Shown one piece after another: positions 8,841-18,696 of a stretch of 64,000 nucleotides of DNA. Below the pieces are notes generated by a model, which did not search any database, was not told where the DNA came from, and worked only from the letters and a program-made list of their open reading frames with translations. The position numbers and the translations under genes were made by a program. The stretch's first letter is position 1; every line of letters starts with the position of its first letter. The DNA is from MPNP01 sp965116235 (lineage in GTDB: Bacteria; Pseudomonadota; Alphaproteobacteria; Rhodobacterales; Rhodobacteraceae), in NCBI GenBank assembly GCA_965116235.1, contig OZ220496.1, positions 1,612,001 to 1,676,000 on the forward strand. The letters are read 5' to 3'.

Positions 8841-9937
8841 TCAGGTTGGGAGTTCGGCCAGACTCATGGACATTAACGTCTTGGTCTGTCGGAAGCGGCA
8901 GTTGACTGATCGCACATCATCAAGTGTGGCATCACGCATGACGTAAAAATCGCGCTTCTTGACCGTGACATCCTGCAAAAGCCAATCCGTCGGAAGCTTA
9001 AACCTCGAATTCTGATCAATGCAGGAAACCGAACTGAGATAACCAAACAAAACTGGATGCCGACGGCGAAGCAAGCCATCAGTACAAAGGAAGTCATCGG
9101 CAGAGAACTCTTTCAGTTTGGAATGCATGTAAGCCTGCGAGACGGCATCAAGGACAGCTCCCCTACCGCCCCCAATAAAGAGGTTGTAGACATGGTGCTT
9201 GAGACGCCAGAAAGCGTCGAAATCGCTCTCAATCCTTGATGCTCGACCGTGGGCCCAGCGGCAGACCATACTCTCACAGCTCCCCAACGCAGGCCGCCTC
9301 GCGATGGATGCACGGCACCGGTTGATTCCCTCGAGCGGTCGAGGTTGATCTGACCAGAAAACAGAAAGCCGATATCTCCGTCGTGTTCGCCTTCAATCAG
9401 CGCCAGCACTTCATCCAAATCCACACCAGCGGCGGCAAGATGCTCTGGAATTTCCTGCCCGAACGGCACGTCACCAGTAATAAGGCGGCGTGTCATGACG
9501 TGATGGTTAATGCCAAACTCTGCCTCAAACACTGGTTCCAGCGTGTGTGAGAGGGGCCCATGGCCAACATCGTGGAGCAACGCCGCAGCGAGCAGAAGCT
9601 GTCTTCTATTATGAGGAAGTTCAGCTTCTCGCGCATAAATGTCCGCTAACCACGCAACGCCAATCGAATGCTCAAGACGGTTATGTCGACGGCGATGCCC
9701 AGCCCGTCCAGATCCGTGACGAACGTAGTCTATGGCGCCAAGAAACCTGATTCCGGCCAGACGCCGGAGTGCCGGAGTGGACAGAAGTGCCCCAACAATG
9801 GAGTCCAAAAAATCATGGCTTGTGTCGGATCGATAGGCATCCACTGCACCAGCGGCCGGCGTGAGTGCCAGCGCTGGCTGGACGATGCCATTCATCGCCT
9901 GTGTGGAAATCTGATCGAGCGCCACCATGGCTCCCAT
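8841..9937 (-). pseudogene. HD-superfamily phosphohydrolase, frameshifted
   Basis: The minus strand encodes a COG1078-like HD phosphohydrolase. PALRRLAGIRFLGAIDYV is followed by the metal-binding HD signature RLEHSIGVAWLA then LLLAAALLHDVGHGPLSHT, and by GQINLDR. The frame shifts near 9335; the next frame carries the helical C-terminal part (LKHHVYNLFIGGGRGAVLDA) down to a stop at 8841. The true N-terminus is uncertain: an ATG at 9937 is possible, but sequence upstream merges with an IS4 remnant. Relatives hydrolyse nucleotide phosphates (dNTPase-like). With the following nucleotidyltransferase it looks like a lost two-gene module. Confidence 0.75.
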
Positions 9938-10119
9938 CCATTCGTTCAACGCACCTAATATATGGTGCTTCCGTGTGTCGCATGTAATGCCTGCGACGGT
10001 CAAGGACTGATCGCTGTTGCTGACGAATCGGCACGTACTGTCTTCGTCTGCACGCGGTCGGTGCCAAGCCCGACAGCAAGAGCGGCTTCTAGTTTCGGAT
10101 GTGCAAACCGGCGGAACGC

Positions 10120-10870
10120 GTTCATACCACCGCCAAACCCGCATCTGCCAACTGCTCCCGATCCGGCAAGTCCTGCAGCGACTCCAGATCGAAGGCCACA
10201 AGGAAGTGATCGGTTGTGACATAGGTGTACGGCGCCCCGTGTCGCGGCGACCGCGGCCCGGTCCCGATCAGGCTGTGCGCGGTCGGCCATCCTGACCCTG
10301 CGCTACCGCTTCGTCCATATCCCGTCGCCCCGAGACCAACCCGCCCCATGACCCTCCTCAGCGCCGTCGAGGAGACCCGCCCAAGGGAATGCCGCCCCTC
10401 AGCTGGACCCTGCTGACCAGCCAGAGTGTTGCCACGCCCCAGGACACCCGGCGGGTCTTGGACCAGTATCGTCAGCGATGGCGCATCGAAGAGTGGCACT
10501 GCATCTTCAAGACCGGATGTCGGGCCGAGTTCCCCCATCATGACGAGGCTCAGAGGTTGGAAAGCACCCTCACCATCAAGGCCGTCATCGCCGGACCTCT
10601 GTTCACCCTCGCCCGGCTCGGACACGACACGCCCGAACTGTCCGCCGACGTGGTCTTTGAGGACACTGAAATCACCGCGCTGTCCGATTTCGCCGAAGAT
10701 CGTCAGCTCGACGAGTCGCCGACCACTCTGGACGGAGCCGTGCGGATCATGGCTATCCTGGATGGTGATCGCAACCGACGGAACGATCCGCCCCCGGGAC
10801 CGACATGCATGAGCGGTCGTACCAAAGGGGCATGGTCGACCGACACCGACCGCCGCACCAGAAATTACGT
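10120..10870 (+). pseudogene. IS4-family transposase, C-terminal remnant
   Basis: The clearest piece is WTLLTSQSVATPQDTRRVLD followed by QYRQRWRIEEWHCIFKTGC, the conserved Y-R-E region of IS4/Tn5-type DDE transposases. It is followed by the C-terminal helical domain (LTIKAVIAGPLFTLARLG, then ELSADVVFEDTEI). Sequence before 10389 continues the similarity in other frames (MTLLSAVEETR), so there are frameshifts, and the N-terminal DDE part is missing. The reading frame runs on past the element into the next gene antisense, so the real end is near 10870. Confidence 0.75.
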
Positions 10871-10925
10871 TCAGACAAGACTTGTGACTAACCGGCAGAC
10901 CGCTCCCGCCGCGACTTGGATGTCT

Positions 10926-12245
10926 TCATGGGATACGCGTTGCATCCTGATCCTGTTTGGACCGCAATTGAGCCAGTGGTGTGGACGTGTTGATCTGCGC
11001 GTTGTCATGCGTAATCAGATCGCCCTTGCGAATGACCGCTTGTATCTTGGCTTGATTGAGAAGACCGCAAGGAATGGCACGACGTGTCCGAGCGTCGTCA
11101 GCTCTGTAAATCATTGCCCGATAGCTGTATTCGCCGATCTGACCCAGTGTTTCTCCTGGCTTGAGATCCTTTTTGGCCACGGCACATACCTCGGCTGTCA
11201 GTGACTGCCGGGGTGCCATGTCGGCCGTGCCATACAGAACGGCCCGAGCACAAGTCAACGGCACCTCCAGAGAGGTGAGATGAAAGGGCCGAAACAGCGT
11301 AAAAAAAGGTCCGGGACCCATTTTCAGATCGCGCATGCGTTCGAGAATGCGCGGATGATCGGCCTCAATGATCACGAACACTCCCGGTGCCACTCCAGGA
11401 CCGATTGAAAAGTCGACCCGCCCGCGGTCGGAAAGGACGCCCCCCTGAGAAGTTGGTATCAGGACGCTGGACAACTCATCCCGACTTGCACACGGACCGT
11501 GCATGCCGGGTATGTCTGGAACCAGTCCCGTGGCATTGGCAATCGCTGCCATTTCCACCATTGTCTTCGATCCGTCGACAAACTCGACAAGCATGCGCGG
11601 GTTCATGTTTCGTGCGCGGGCTTCGGCCTCGTAATCAATCGGAACCGCATCGCAATTCAAGGGGTTGTTCTTGCCTTTCCCGGCCGCCACAATATCGTGC
11701 CCCATCGCCGTCGCCAATTCGATTAGCTCCATGCAAGCGGATGGCTCATCACCAGCGCCAAGGGAGTAGACAACACCGGACTGATCGGCATGACGCTTCA
11801 ATATGGGCCCGACTGTCACATCGGCCTCAACATTCATCATGACCAGATGCTTGCCCTGAGTGATGGCTTCCAGCCCAAACCGGGCTCCAGCCTCTGGAAC
11901 TCCGGTTGCATCGACAACGACATCAATCAGCCCGCTCCGGCACAGGGCTTGTGGATCTTCTGTCACCGCTACACATCCGCTTTCAATGGCTGCATTGATC
12001 GCGTTGGTCGAGTTTGCCGCTTTGTGGTGTCCGCCGCCGGTAGCGACAAGATCAAGGGCTTTGAAAGCGGTCGTGGGAGCCCTCTCGGCGATGGCAACGA
12101 CCTTGATGCCACGCATGCGAGACGTCTGGACCACGATGTCCGTTCCCATTTCACCGCATCCAATGAGGCCAATCCGGACTGGCTTACCCTGAACCTCTCT
12201 ATGGTTGAGGTCTCGTGCCAAACTTGTCAGGGCAACATTTGCCAT
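10926..12245 (-). CDS. Homoserine dehydrogenase-like oxidoreductase with SAF domain
   Basis: The product has about 439 residues. An N-terminal Rossmann fold (VRIGLIGCGEMGTDI) and a dehydrogenase middle region (DVVVDATGVPEAGARFG, then GKHLVMMNVEADVTVGP) resemble the homoserine-dehydrogenase-like proteins of COG4091, which end in a SAF domain. The last 120 residues (LTAEVCAVAKKDLKPGETLG, then GLLNQAKIQAVIRKGDLIT) fit SAF. The substrate is probably a polyol phosphate, sugar acid or amino-acid-like compound; I cannot say which. The upstream frame is open to 12281, but ATG 12245 gives the natural start. The gene stands alone, divergent from mutL, with an inverted repeat in between. Confidence 0.8.
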   Translation of the reverse strand: MANVALTSLARDLNHREVQGKPVRIGLIGCGEMGTDIVVQTSRMRGIKVVAIAERAPTTAFKALDLVATGGGHHKAANSTNAINAAIESGCVAVTEDPQALCRSGLIDVVVDATGVPEAGARFGLEAITQGKHLVMMNVEADVTVGPILKRHADQSGVVYSLGAGDEPSACMELIELATAMGHDIVAAGKGKNNPLNCDAVPIDYEAEARARNMNPRMLVEFVDGSKTMVEMAAIANATGLVPDIPGMHGPCASRDELSSVLIPTSQGGVLSDRGRVDFSIGPGVAPGVFVIIEADHPRILERMRDLKMGPGPFFTLFRPFHLTSLEVPLTCARAVLYGTADMAPRQSLTAEVCAVAKKDLKPGETLGQIGEYSYRAMIYRADDARTRRAIPCGLLNQAKIQAVIRKGDLITHDNAQINTSTPLAQLRSKQDQDATRIP

Positions 12246-12335
12246 GCAAAGTGTCCAAAATTCAGTGCAAAATCTATGCAATACTTACAGACAATTTACT
12301 GATTTAGGGAAAGCGAAAAGCAAATTGACCAACCT

Positions 12336-12362
12336 ATTTGCATAATTCAATGATCTGCAAAT
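12336..12362. promoter_or_regulatory. Inverted repeat, possible operator
   Basis: ATTTGCA at 12336-12342 and TGCAAAT at 12356-12362 form a perfect 7-base inverted repeat with a 13-base spacer. It lies between the divergent SAF-domain dehydrogenase and mutL genes. The spacing suits a dimeric regulator; no regulator gene is adjacent. Chance occurrence is possible. Confidence 0.35.
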
Positions 12363-12505
12363 GGCGGGGCGTGAACACGTGTGCCATGCCAAAGTCAAGA
12401 TAAGGGAGTTTCCGTATAACCTTGTTCGTTCGCGAAAGTGGCTGGAAACAAGTTTTTCAGACAGCAGAAGCAATTTACAAGAGACTAAGGTATACTCGCA
12501 TCAAA

Positions 12506-14332
12506 ATGACACAGACCTCGTATCGCAAAATTCAGATTCTTAGCGAGCATTCGATCAATCGCATTGCCGCTGGTGAAGTCATTGAGAAACCGGCTTCTGC
12601 CGTCAAGGAACTGGTTGAGAACTCTATTGACGCTGGAGCCAATACCATTGAGATCATCTTTGGCAAGGGTGGCAAGTCTCTCATCAAGGTTGTGGATGAC
12701 GGTATTGGGATATCGCATGAGGAACTGCCACTAGCCATTCAACGCCACGCAACATCGAAAATTGCGGATGTGAATGTGGACGACATAAGAACACTTGGGT
12801 TCAGAGGAGAGGCCCTCCCTTCAATGGGAGCGGCAGGACATCTGATCATGGCGTCAAGGTTTCGAGGGAACGACACTGCCTTCAAGATTGAAGTTCGGGC
12901 CGGGCAGGTCTCACCGGCAGTGCCCGTTGCACTCGGCAAGGGAACGGTGGTTGAACTGACAAGGCTGTTCCATTCCACTCCGGCACGGTTGAAGTTCTTG
13001 AAATCTGACAAGGCCGAGACACGAGCAATCATCGATACGGTCAGAAGCCTTGCCTTGGCTTTCCCAGAGATTGGTTTTTCATTGCATGAACAATCTGAAG
13101 ACAACAGCCGAAGGAAAGTGTTTGCCTTGGGGGCGACGACCGGGGGTATGGCAGCACCTTCAAATGAAAGGCTAAACCGGCTCATTGACGCCAGCTTTAC
13201 CGAGAATGTCTTTCCGATAGAAGGAAGCATTGAAGAGGCAAGCATCGAGGGATACTGCTCTTTGCCAACATTCCACCGCGGCGCAGCCAATGCACAGTTT
13301 TTCTTCGTCAACAATCGGCCAGTCAAGGACAAGCTGTTGATTGGGGCCATGCGAGGAGCATACGCTGATGTCATGCCCAAGAACAGGCATCCTTTGGTCG
13401 TCCTTTACCTTCAGTATCCTCCGGAACTGGTTGATGTCAACGTTCATCCCGCCAAGGCCGAAGTAAGGTTTCAAAATTCTGCCCTGATCCGAACCCTCAT
13501 TGTCAAGTCCATACGCGAAGCACTGGAAAAGGAGGGATACCAAACAGCCCCCATTGTATCCTCAAGCTTCTTGGACAGGCTCAAGGGGCAAACGGCAAAA
13601 CGGCCATCGGCACAATCTTCAGGTCCGCTCAGTCCAAGTATGAGAACAGCCATCAATCCGGAAGGGCTCGCTGATCATTTGCCGCCACAACAGAGTTATA
13701 CAAAACAGGATCTGGACCAGAGAGAGCATCATCAGGTTTCAAGCTCCTCCTTTCCGATGGGTGCCGCCCTGGTACAACTTCACAAGAATTACATCGTCTC
13801 TCAAACCACGGATGGAATAATCATTGTTGACCAGCATGCCGCACACGAGAGAATTGTTTACGAAAAACTCAAGCAGCAACTGGCTACGAAGAAAATGGAG
13901 ACGATACCCTGTCTCGTGCCGGCCGTTGTTGAATTGACGAGCCAGGAAGTCGAAGAGTTGATCGATTTGGCTCCGAGCCTGAAGGAACTGGGTTTGGTGA
14001 TCGAGCAGTTTGGCAGCAGTGCAATCTGTGTCCGGGAGACTCCGGCCATTTTAGGGAGTGTGGTGGTTGAACCACTCATCAGGAACATTCTTGACGGACT
14101 TGCGGAAGGAAGAGGCGTCGAAATACTTGACGAAAAAATGAATGAAGTGATCAGCCGAATGTCGTGTCATGGATCGATCCGGTCCGGGCGAGTTCTCACA
14201 GTCGATGAAATGAACGAGCTGTTGCGCGAAATGGAAGTTACACCACTTTCAGGCCAGTGTAACCACGGGCGCCCCACCTTCGTTGAATTCAAATTGGACG
14301 AGATGGAATCCCTTTTTGGACGAAAAGGATGA
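12506..14332 (+). CDS. mutL: DNA mismatch repair protein MutL
   Basis: MutL couples mismatch recognition by MutS to strand incision. The 608-residue protein has the GHKL ATPase N-terminus with IAAGEVIEKPASAVKELVEN, then SIDAGA, VDDGIGI and TLGFRGEALPSMGA. The C-terminal dimerisation domain carries DQHAAHERIVYE near residue 442, which fits the DQHA(x)2E(x)4E endonuclease motif. The terminal segment with SCHGS and CNHGRPT is also present. MutL here should therefore be the nicking type found in bacteria without MutH. The start at ATG 12506 fits the family N-terminus (ILSEHSINRIAAGEV); the open frame extends to 12422 without support. Confidence 0.96.
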   Translation: MTQTSYRKIQILSEHSINRIAAGEVIEKPASAVKELVENSIDAGANTIEIIFGKGGKSLIKVVDDGIGISHEELPLAIQRHATSKIADVNVDDIRTLGFRGEALPSMGAAGHLIMASRFRGNDTAFKIEVRAGQVSPAVPVALGKGTVVELTRLFHSTPARLKFLKSDKAETRAIIDTVRSLALAFPEIGFSLHEQSEDNSRRKVFALGATTGGMAAPSNERLNRLIDASFTENVFPIEGSIEEASIEGYCSLPTFHRGAANAQFFFVNNRPVKDKLLIGAMRGAYADVMPKNRHPLVVLYLQYPPELVDVNVHPAKAEVRFQNSALIRTLIVKSIREALEKEGYQTAPIVSSSFLDRLKGQTAKRPSAQSSGPLSPSMRTAINPEGLADHLPPQQSYTKQDLDQREHHQVSSSSFPMGAALVQLHKNYIVSQTTDGIIIVDQHAAHERIVYEKLKQQLATKKMETIPCLVPAVVELTSQEVEELIDLAPSLKELGLVIEQFGSSAICVRETPAILGSVVVEPLIRNILDGLAEGRGVEILDEKMNEVISRMSCHGSIRSGRVLTVDEMNELLREMEVTPLSGQCNHGRPTFVEFKLDEMESLFGRKG

Positions 14333-14497
14333 ATCAGGCACAATTTGGCGGAGCATTGCCTATCACGCGGACATCGACGCCAAGTCTTGTCAGAGGCAAG
14401 TTGAAAGTCCGAGAATCATAGGTTTCAACTCTCACATTGCTGCCAGGACTCTGCCTGAAAACTGAAGCCGAGCATTCATAATTCGGATTGTCAACAC

Positions 14498-16924
14498 CTA
14501 TCCTATTGTCGATTGGTATCTCAATGTGTTGTCTGGATCAAAGGGAACAGATTCGACTAGAATGGCTGGAACCCGTTTGTCCAACAGATCAATCTCCAGA
14601 TTTGTTCTGATCTGATCAGGAGGGACCCTGACAAATCCCATGGCCAGATTGGTTTGGGTCCGATGACCAAAATCGGCTGAGGTTACGGTACCAATGATGT
14701 CACCGTCAAGATAAATACTTGCCCCTGGCATGGCATGAGCGTCCTCGCAAGCCAGATTCATCTGAACAAAATGATTCGACGAAGGATGCTGTGCTCTTGT
14801 GGCCAAGGCGATCTTGCCGATAAAGTCCTTGTTCCAGTTGATGAATGGACCCAAGCCCGACTCCACGGGATCAAACTCGGTCAACAGATCCGCTTTCCAG
14901 TGCCTGTATCCCTTCTCAAGGCGCATGCTTTCGATGGCCAAGCTCCCAAAGGGAAGAAGACGGAATTCTTCGCCCTCGTTCATGAGGATGTTCCAGATTT
15001 TAAGGAGACTGTCATGGGGTACATGAATCTCGTAAGCCACTTCCCCTGAGTAACTTAGATTGCAGAGCACCACCTTGATCCCGTCTATCGACACTTCTCG
15101 AACCTGGCCCCATGAAATCGGCTTTTGCATGGACCGGGCATCAATCGCTTTTTGCATCAATGCCTTGGCCTTGGGACCGATGATCAAGATGATCTGAAAT
15201 TCTTCAACCAGACTTTTCAACCGGATTGACCCGTCCTTGGGTCGATGAGCATTCAGCCAGTCCCAGTCATGAATTTCAGAAGCAGCAGCGGAGCCATACC
15301 AGACGGCGTCACGCAGATTGGCAATTGTGGCTTCGGACTTGACCATCCCCTGATGATTCAGGAAATAGCACAGTCGAATGTTACCGATCTTCCTGGGCAC
15401 AGGCGAGCACGAAAGGCAGTCCAGCCATTCGTGCACTCTTTCCCCCTTGATTTCAATTCGGTTAAAGCCGTTGATTTCAGCGATTCCCACATGTTCATGC
15501 ACATGGTTGACCTCTTGCGACACGACTGCGTGCAGGGCGGTCCGCCTGAAGGACGGGGTAATTTTAAAGTCAGACTCAGGAAGGTAAAACTGGGGCCTCT
15601 CCCATCCATGGATCTGGGTAAGTTCCACTCCCGCCTCTTCGTGAACGGGTGTCAATTGGGTTGTTCGGGCGTGGCGACCGGCTGGCCTGTTCTCATGCGG
15701 CAGATGAAACCGAAATTCGTTTTGGTAGTCTTCAATGGCCTTGGCCAAGGTATAGGCTTGGTCGGCGTACGGACCAAACCGACGCGGATCCAGACACCAG
15801 GTATCATAGCAGGCTTCGCCGTGCACGATCTGCTGGGCAAGGAGCCATCCATGACCGCCCCCTTCACCGAGACCCGCTCTCAACCCCACGATGCAATACG
15901 CGTTTTGCCGACCGGAGACCGGCCCCACGAGCGGCAATCCATCAGCTGCATAGGTTATCGGCCCGTTAACAACGGTATGAATTCCAGCACTGGCCAAGAA
16001 TGGCAACCGGCTGACCGTGCTTTCAAACACTTCGGCAATTCGATCAAGGTCGTCCGGGCACAGGGCATTGGAAAAATTGGGGTCGATTCCATCGACCCCC
16101 CAAGGTTGACAGTCCTGTTCATAAAAGCCGACCAGCAACCCCTGTTTTTCCTGGCGGCAGTAAAAGTCGTCCGTCGGGCAACGCAGGAGAGGCAACCGCC
16201 GTCCCAATTCCTTAATCGCGGTCATGGGCTCGGTTACGAGATATTGGTGTTCCATTGAAATGACGGGATGCCAAGTGCCCATCATGCGGGCGATTTCATT
16301 GACCCGGTAACCACCGGCATTGACAACGACATCACAGTCCACATTCCCGCTTGAGGTTTCGACACGCCAGGTTCCGTCGGAATATTGATGAAGCCCTTCA
16401 ACATTTGTCTTCTGATAAATTTTGGCTCCAGCCTGACGGGACCGTCGAGCCAGCGACTGACAAAGCTGGGCGGGGTCGATGTGGCCGTCCAAGGGGTCCC
16501 ATAATCCGCCAAGCAGATTATCGGTCGAGAGAAAAGGATGCCGCCTGCCGCATTCCTTGGCATCAATGACCTCAAAGTCGACACCCATTCCCTTTGCCAA
16601 CGAGACAAAGTGGTGATACCCGTCCATATGGTCCTGCGTGCTTGCGAGTCGGATGCCTCCGTCACAACGGTTATAGCTGACGGGGTGATCACTGTCCTCG
16701 GCCAGTTCCTTGTAGAGTTTCATCGAGTGCGATTTCAGACCGATCATGGTCTGATTGGTTCCAAAGTTGGTAACCTGCGCCGCAGAGTGCCAGGTTGTAC
16801 CGGAAGTCAGAACATCACGTTCGATCAAGACAACATCATTCCAGCCTTCGACGGTCAAATGATACACCAGCGAGCACCCCGCGATGCCACCGCCGATGAC
16901 AGCAACTTTTGTTCGTCCTTTCAT
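14498..16924 (-). CDS. Dimethylglycine/sarcosine dehydrogenase-like flavoprotein with GcvT domain
   Basis: The 808-residue protein combines an N-terminal FAD-dependent DAO-type oxidase with a C-terminal GcvT-like folate-binding domain, the layout of dimethylglycine and sarcosine dehydrogenases. VAVIGGGIAGCSLVYHL binds FAD, and TSGTTWHSAAQVTN carries the histidine that holds FAD covalently in this family. The C-terminal half shows the aminomethyltransferase signature (VEFQIILIIGPKAKALMQKA, then YSGEVAYEIHVP). It would oxidatively demethylate an N-methylated amine and pass the one-carbon unit to tetrahydrofolate. It is divergent from an MttB-family methyltransferase, which supports a role in methylated amine use. 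Confidence 0.88.
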   Translation of the reverse strand: MKGRTKVAVIGGGIAGCSLVYHLTVEGWNDVVLIERDVLTSGTTWHSAAQVTNFGTNQTMIGLKSHSMKLYKELAEDSDHPVSYNRCDGGIRLASTQDHMDGYHHFVSLAKGMGVDFEVIDAKECGRRHPFLSTDNLLGGLWDPLDGHIDPAQLCQSLARRSRQAGAKIYQKTNVEGLHQYSDGTWRVETSSGNVDCDVVVNAGGYRVNEIARMMGTWHPVISMEHQYLVTEPMTAIKELGRRLPLLRCPTDDFYCRQEKQGLLVGFYEQDCQPWGVDGIDPNFSNALCPDDLDRIAEVFESTVSRLPFLASAGIHTVVNGPITYAADGLPLVGPVSGRQNAYCIVGLRAGLGEGGGHGWLLAQQIVHGEACYDTWCLDPRRFGPYADQAYTLAKAIEDYQNEFRFHLPHENRPAGRHARTTQLTPVHEEAGVELTQIHGWERPQFYLPESDFKITPSFRRTALHAVVSQEVNHVHEHVGIAEINGFNRIEIKGERVHEWLDCLSCSPVPRKIGNIRLCYFLNHQGMVKSEATIANLRDAVWYGSAAASEIHDWDWLNAHRPKDGSIRLKSLVEEFQIILIIGPKAKALMQKAIDARSMQKPISWGQVREVSIDGIKVVLCNLSYSGEVAYEIHVPHDSLLKIWNILMNEGEEFRLLPFGSLAIESMRLEKGYRHWKADLLTEFDPVESGLGPFINWNKDFIGKIALATRAQHPSSNHFVQMNLACEDAHAMPGASIYLDGDIIGTVTSADFGHRTQTNLAMGFVRVPPDQIRTNLEIDLLDKRVPAILVESVPFDPDNTLRYQSTIG

Positions 16925-17172
16925 AAAGCTTCGTCCAAAATTTCGGCTTGTATCCAGAGGATGGTGAAAGGGGTTGCAGTCATCAGGGCAAAACCAGATT
17001 ATTGTGTTTTGGAAATGAGCAAATAGTATTATTGAAGCACAATTCAGGAATCTGTGACTTTTTTGGTTTCGGGCTAAATTTTTGAAAATTGAAAGGGCAA
17101 GTTTTGATGTTTCGTGCCCGGTTCAGTACCAAGACGACCTGACTGGTTGCTGATTGAAGAGGAGGCAGGAGT

Positions 17173-18696
17173 ATGGCTAGAGTTGCAAGCCGAGCCGGTG
17201 GTCGAGCAGCAAGGGTCGCCAGGCGCAGCGCTCCAGAACCGGAGATCAATCCGGCTCCCCCGGGTCAGGTTGGAGGCCGCTTCAAGCCCCTGACCGAACC
17301 GGAAATTCAAACCATTTACTCGTATGCCCTCAAGTACCTTGAGGAGCTCGGCATGGGTGATGTGCCCAAATATCTTTCCGATGTTTGTTGCCGCCGGGGA
17401 GCATTCTTGAATTCCAGAGGACGCCTGTGTTTCCCCAAGTCCATGATCGAAGACATCATCGACATGGCCGCCAAGACAGTCACTCTCCACGGGCGGGACC
17501 CCGACCGGAGCATTGAGGTCGGCGGCAACACGGTACATTTTGGTACAGGCGGTGCCGCCGTACAGACCCTGGATTTCGAAACGGGGCTGTATCGTCCTTC
17601 AACCCTGAAAGATCTTCATGACTTTACGCGTCTGCAAGACAAGCTTGAGAACATAAGCTGGTTTGCCCGGTGCTGCGTGGCCACCGATCTGCCGGACAAT
17701 TTCGACCTCGATGTCAACACGGCCTATGTTCTGGCGCGGGGAACAACCAAGCCGGTTGCCACGTCCTTCTTCCTGTACAATCATGTTGAACCTGTCGCAA
17801 AGATGTACGACATGATATCTGGCGGGGATGAAAAGTTCAGTCAACGCCCCTGGTGTTTTGTTCACATCAGCCCAATTATTTCGCCCTTCAAGTATGGCGA
17901 GGATGCCGTCGATGTCTGTCGAGAATGCCTGCGGTTCAACTTTCCTGTCAACTGCATTACCGCGGCCCAGTCAGGTGCAACGGCGCCGGCACCGCCGGCT
18001 GGATTTCTGGCGACCTCGGTTGCCGAAACTCTGGCCTCGCTGGCAATGGTCAACTGTCAAAAGCCGGGTCATCCGATGGTTTTCTCCAACTGGCCGTTTG
18101 TCGTTGACCTGAGAACCGGGGCATTTTCCGGCGGCGGGGGCGAAACGGCGATCATGAATGCGGCGAGTGCGCAAATTACAAACTGGCTTGGACTCCCTTC
18201 GGGTGTCGCTTCGAGCATGAGTGATGCGAAAGCGGTGGATGCTCAGATGGGCGCTGAAAAGGGAATAACCGCTTTGGCAGCAGGTCTGTCCGGCGCCAAC
18301 ATGATTTTTGAAAGCTCAGGCATGATGGCGTCAATCTTGGGGTGTTCCTTCGAGGCCTTTGTTCTGGACAATGAGATGCACTCACACATTTACCGAATGA
18401 TTCGGGGCATTGAAGTCAACGATGACACGATAGGCTTCGAGGCAGTCACGAATGCCGTATTGGGAACCGGCCACTTTCTGGGTGACGATGTCACCATGCA
18501 GGCCATGCAAAGAGACTACTTTTATCCACGCATCGCGGACCGCGACCCACCGGTTTCATGGGCTGAAAAGGGTGCCCCTGACATTCGGAGCATTGCCAAG
18601 GCCAGAGCCAAGGAAATTCTGGACAATCATCATCCTCAATATATCCCGCAACGGGTCGATCAGGACATCCGGCGGCATTACAACATTCTGATTTAG
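17173..18696 (+). CDS. MttB-family (non-pyrrolysine) methylamine methyltransferase
   Basis: The 507-residue product belongs to the trimethylamine methyltransferase MttB superfamily (LYRPSTLKDLHDFTRL, then GATAPAPPAGFLATSVAETL and VSSMSDAKAVDAQMG). No in-frame TAG is present, so it is the non-pyrrolysine type. Members of this branch include cobalamin-dependent glycine betaine methyltransferases. It may demethylate a quaternary amine whose product feeds the divergent dimethylglycine-dehydrogenase-like enzyme. No corrinoid protein gene is seen in the window. A strong GAGGAGG-like site precedes ATG 17173. The basic, Arg/Ala-rich first 20 residues are common in this group. The 3' end overlaps the convergent enolase-like gene by four bases. 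Confidence 0.9.
   Translation: MARVASRAGGRAARVARRSAPEPEINPAPPGQVGGRFKPLTEPEIQTIYSYALKYLEELGMGDVPKYLSDVCCRRGAFLNSRGRLCFPKSMIEDIIDMAAKTVTLHGRDPDRSIEVGGNTVHFGTGGAAVQTLDFETGLYRPSTLKDLHDFTRLQDKLENISWFARCCVATDLPDNFDLDVNTAYVLARGTTKPVATSFFLYNHVEPVAKMYDMISGGDEKFSQRPWCFVHISPIISPFKYGEDAVDVCRECLRFNFPVNCITAAQSGATAPAPPAGFLATSVAETLASLAMVNCQKPGHPMVFSNWPFVVDLRTGAFSGGGGETAIMNAASAQITNWLGLPSGVASSMSDAKAVDAQMGAEKGITALAAGLSGANMIFESSGMMASILGCSFEAFVLDNEMHSHIYRMIRGIEVNDDTIGFEAVTNAVLGTGHFLGDDVTMQAMQRDYFYPRIADRDPPVSWAEKGAPDIRSIAKARAKEILDNHHPQYIPQRVDQDIRRHYNILI

Noticed and set aside
15245..16258. 337-codon open frame on the plus strand
   Set aside because: It lies antisense to the dimethylglycine-dehydrogenase-like gene, which has clear motifs; the plus-strand product has no recognisable features.
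17173..18696. Pyrrolysine-type MttB with amber readthrough
   Set aside because: There is no in-frame TAG inside the gene, so it belongs to the non-pyrrolysine branch.
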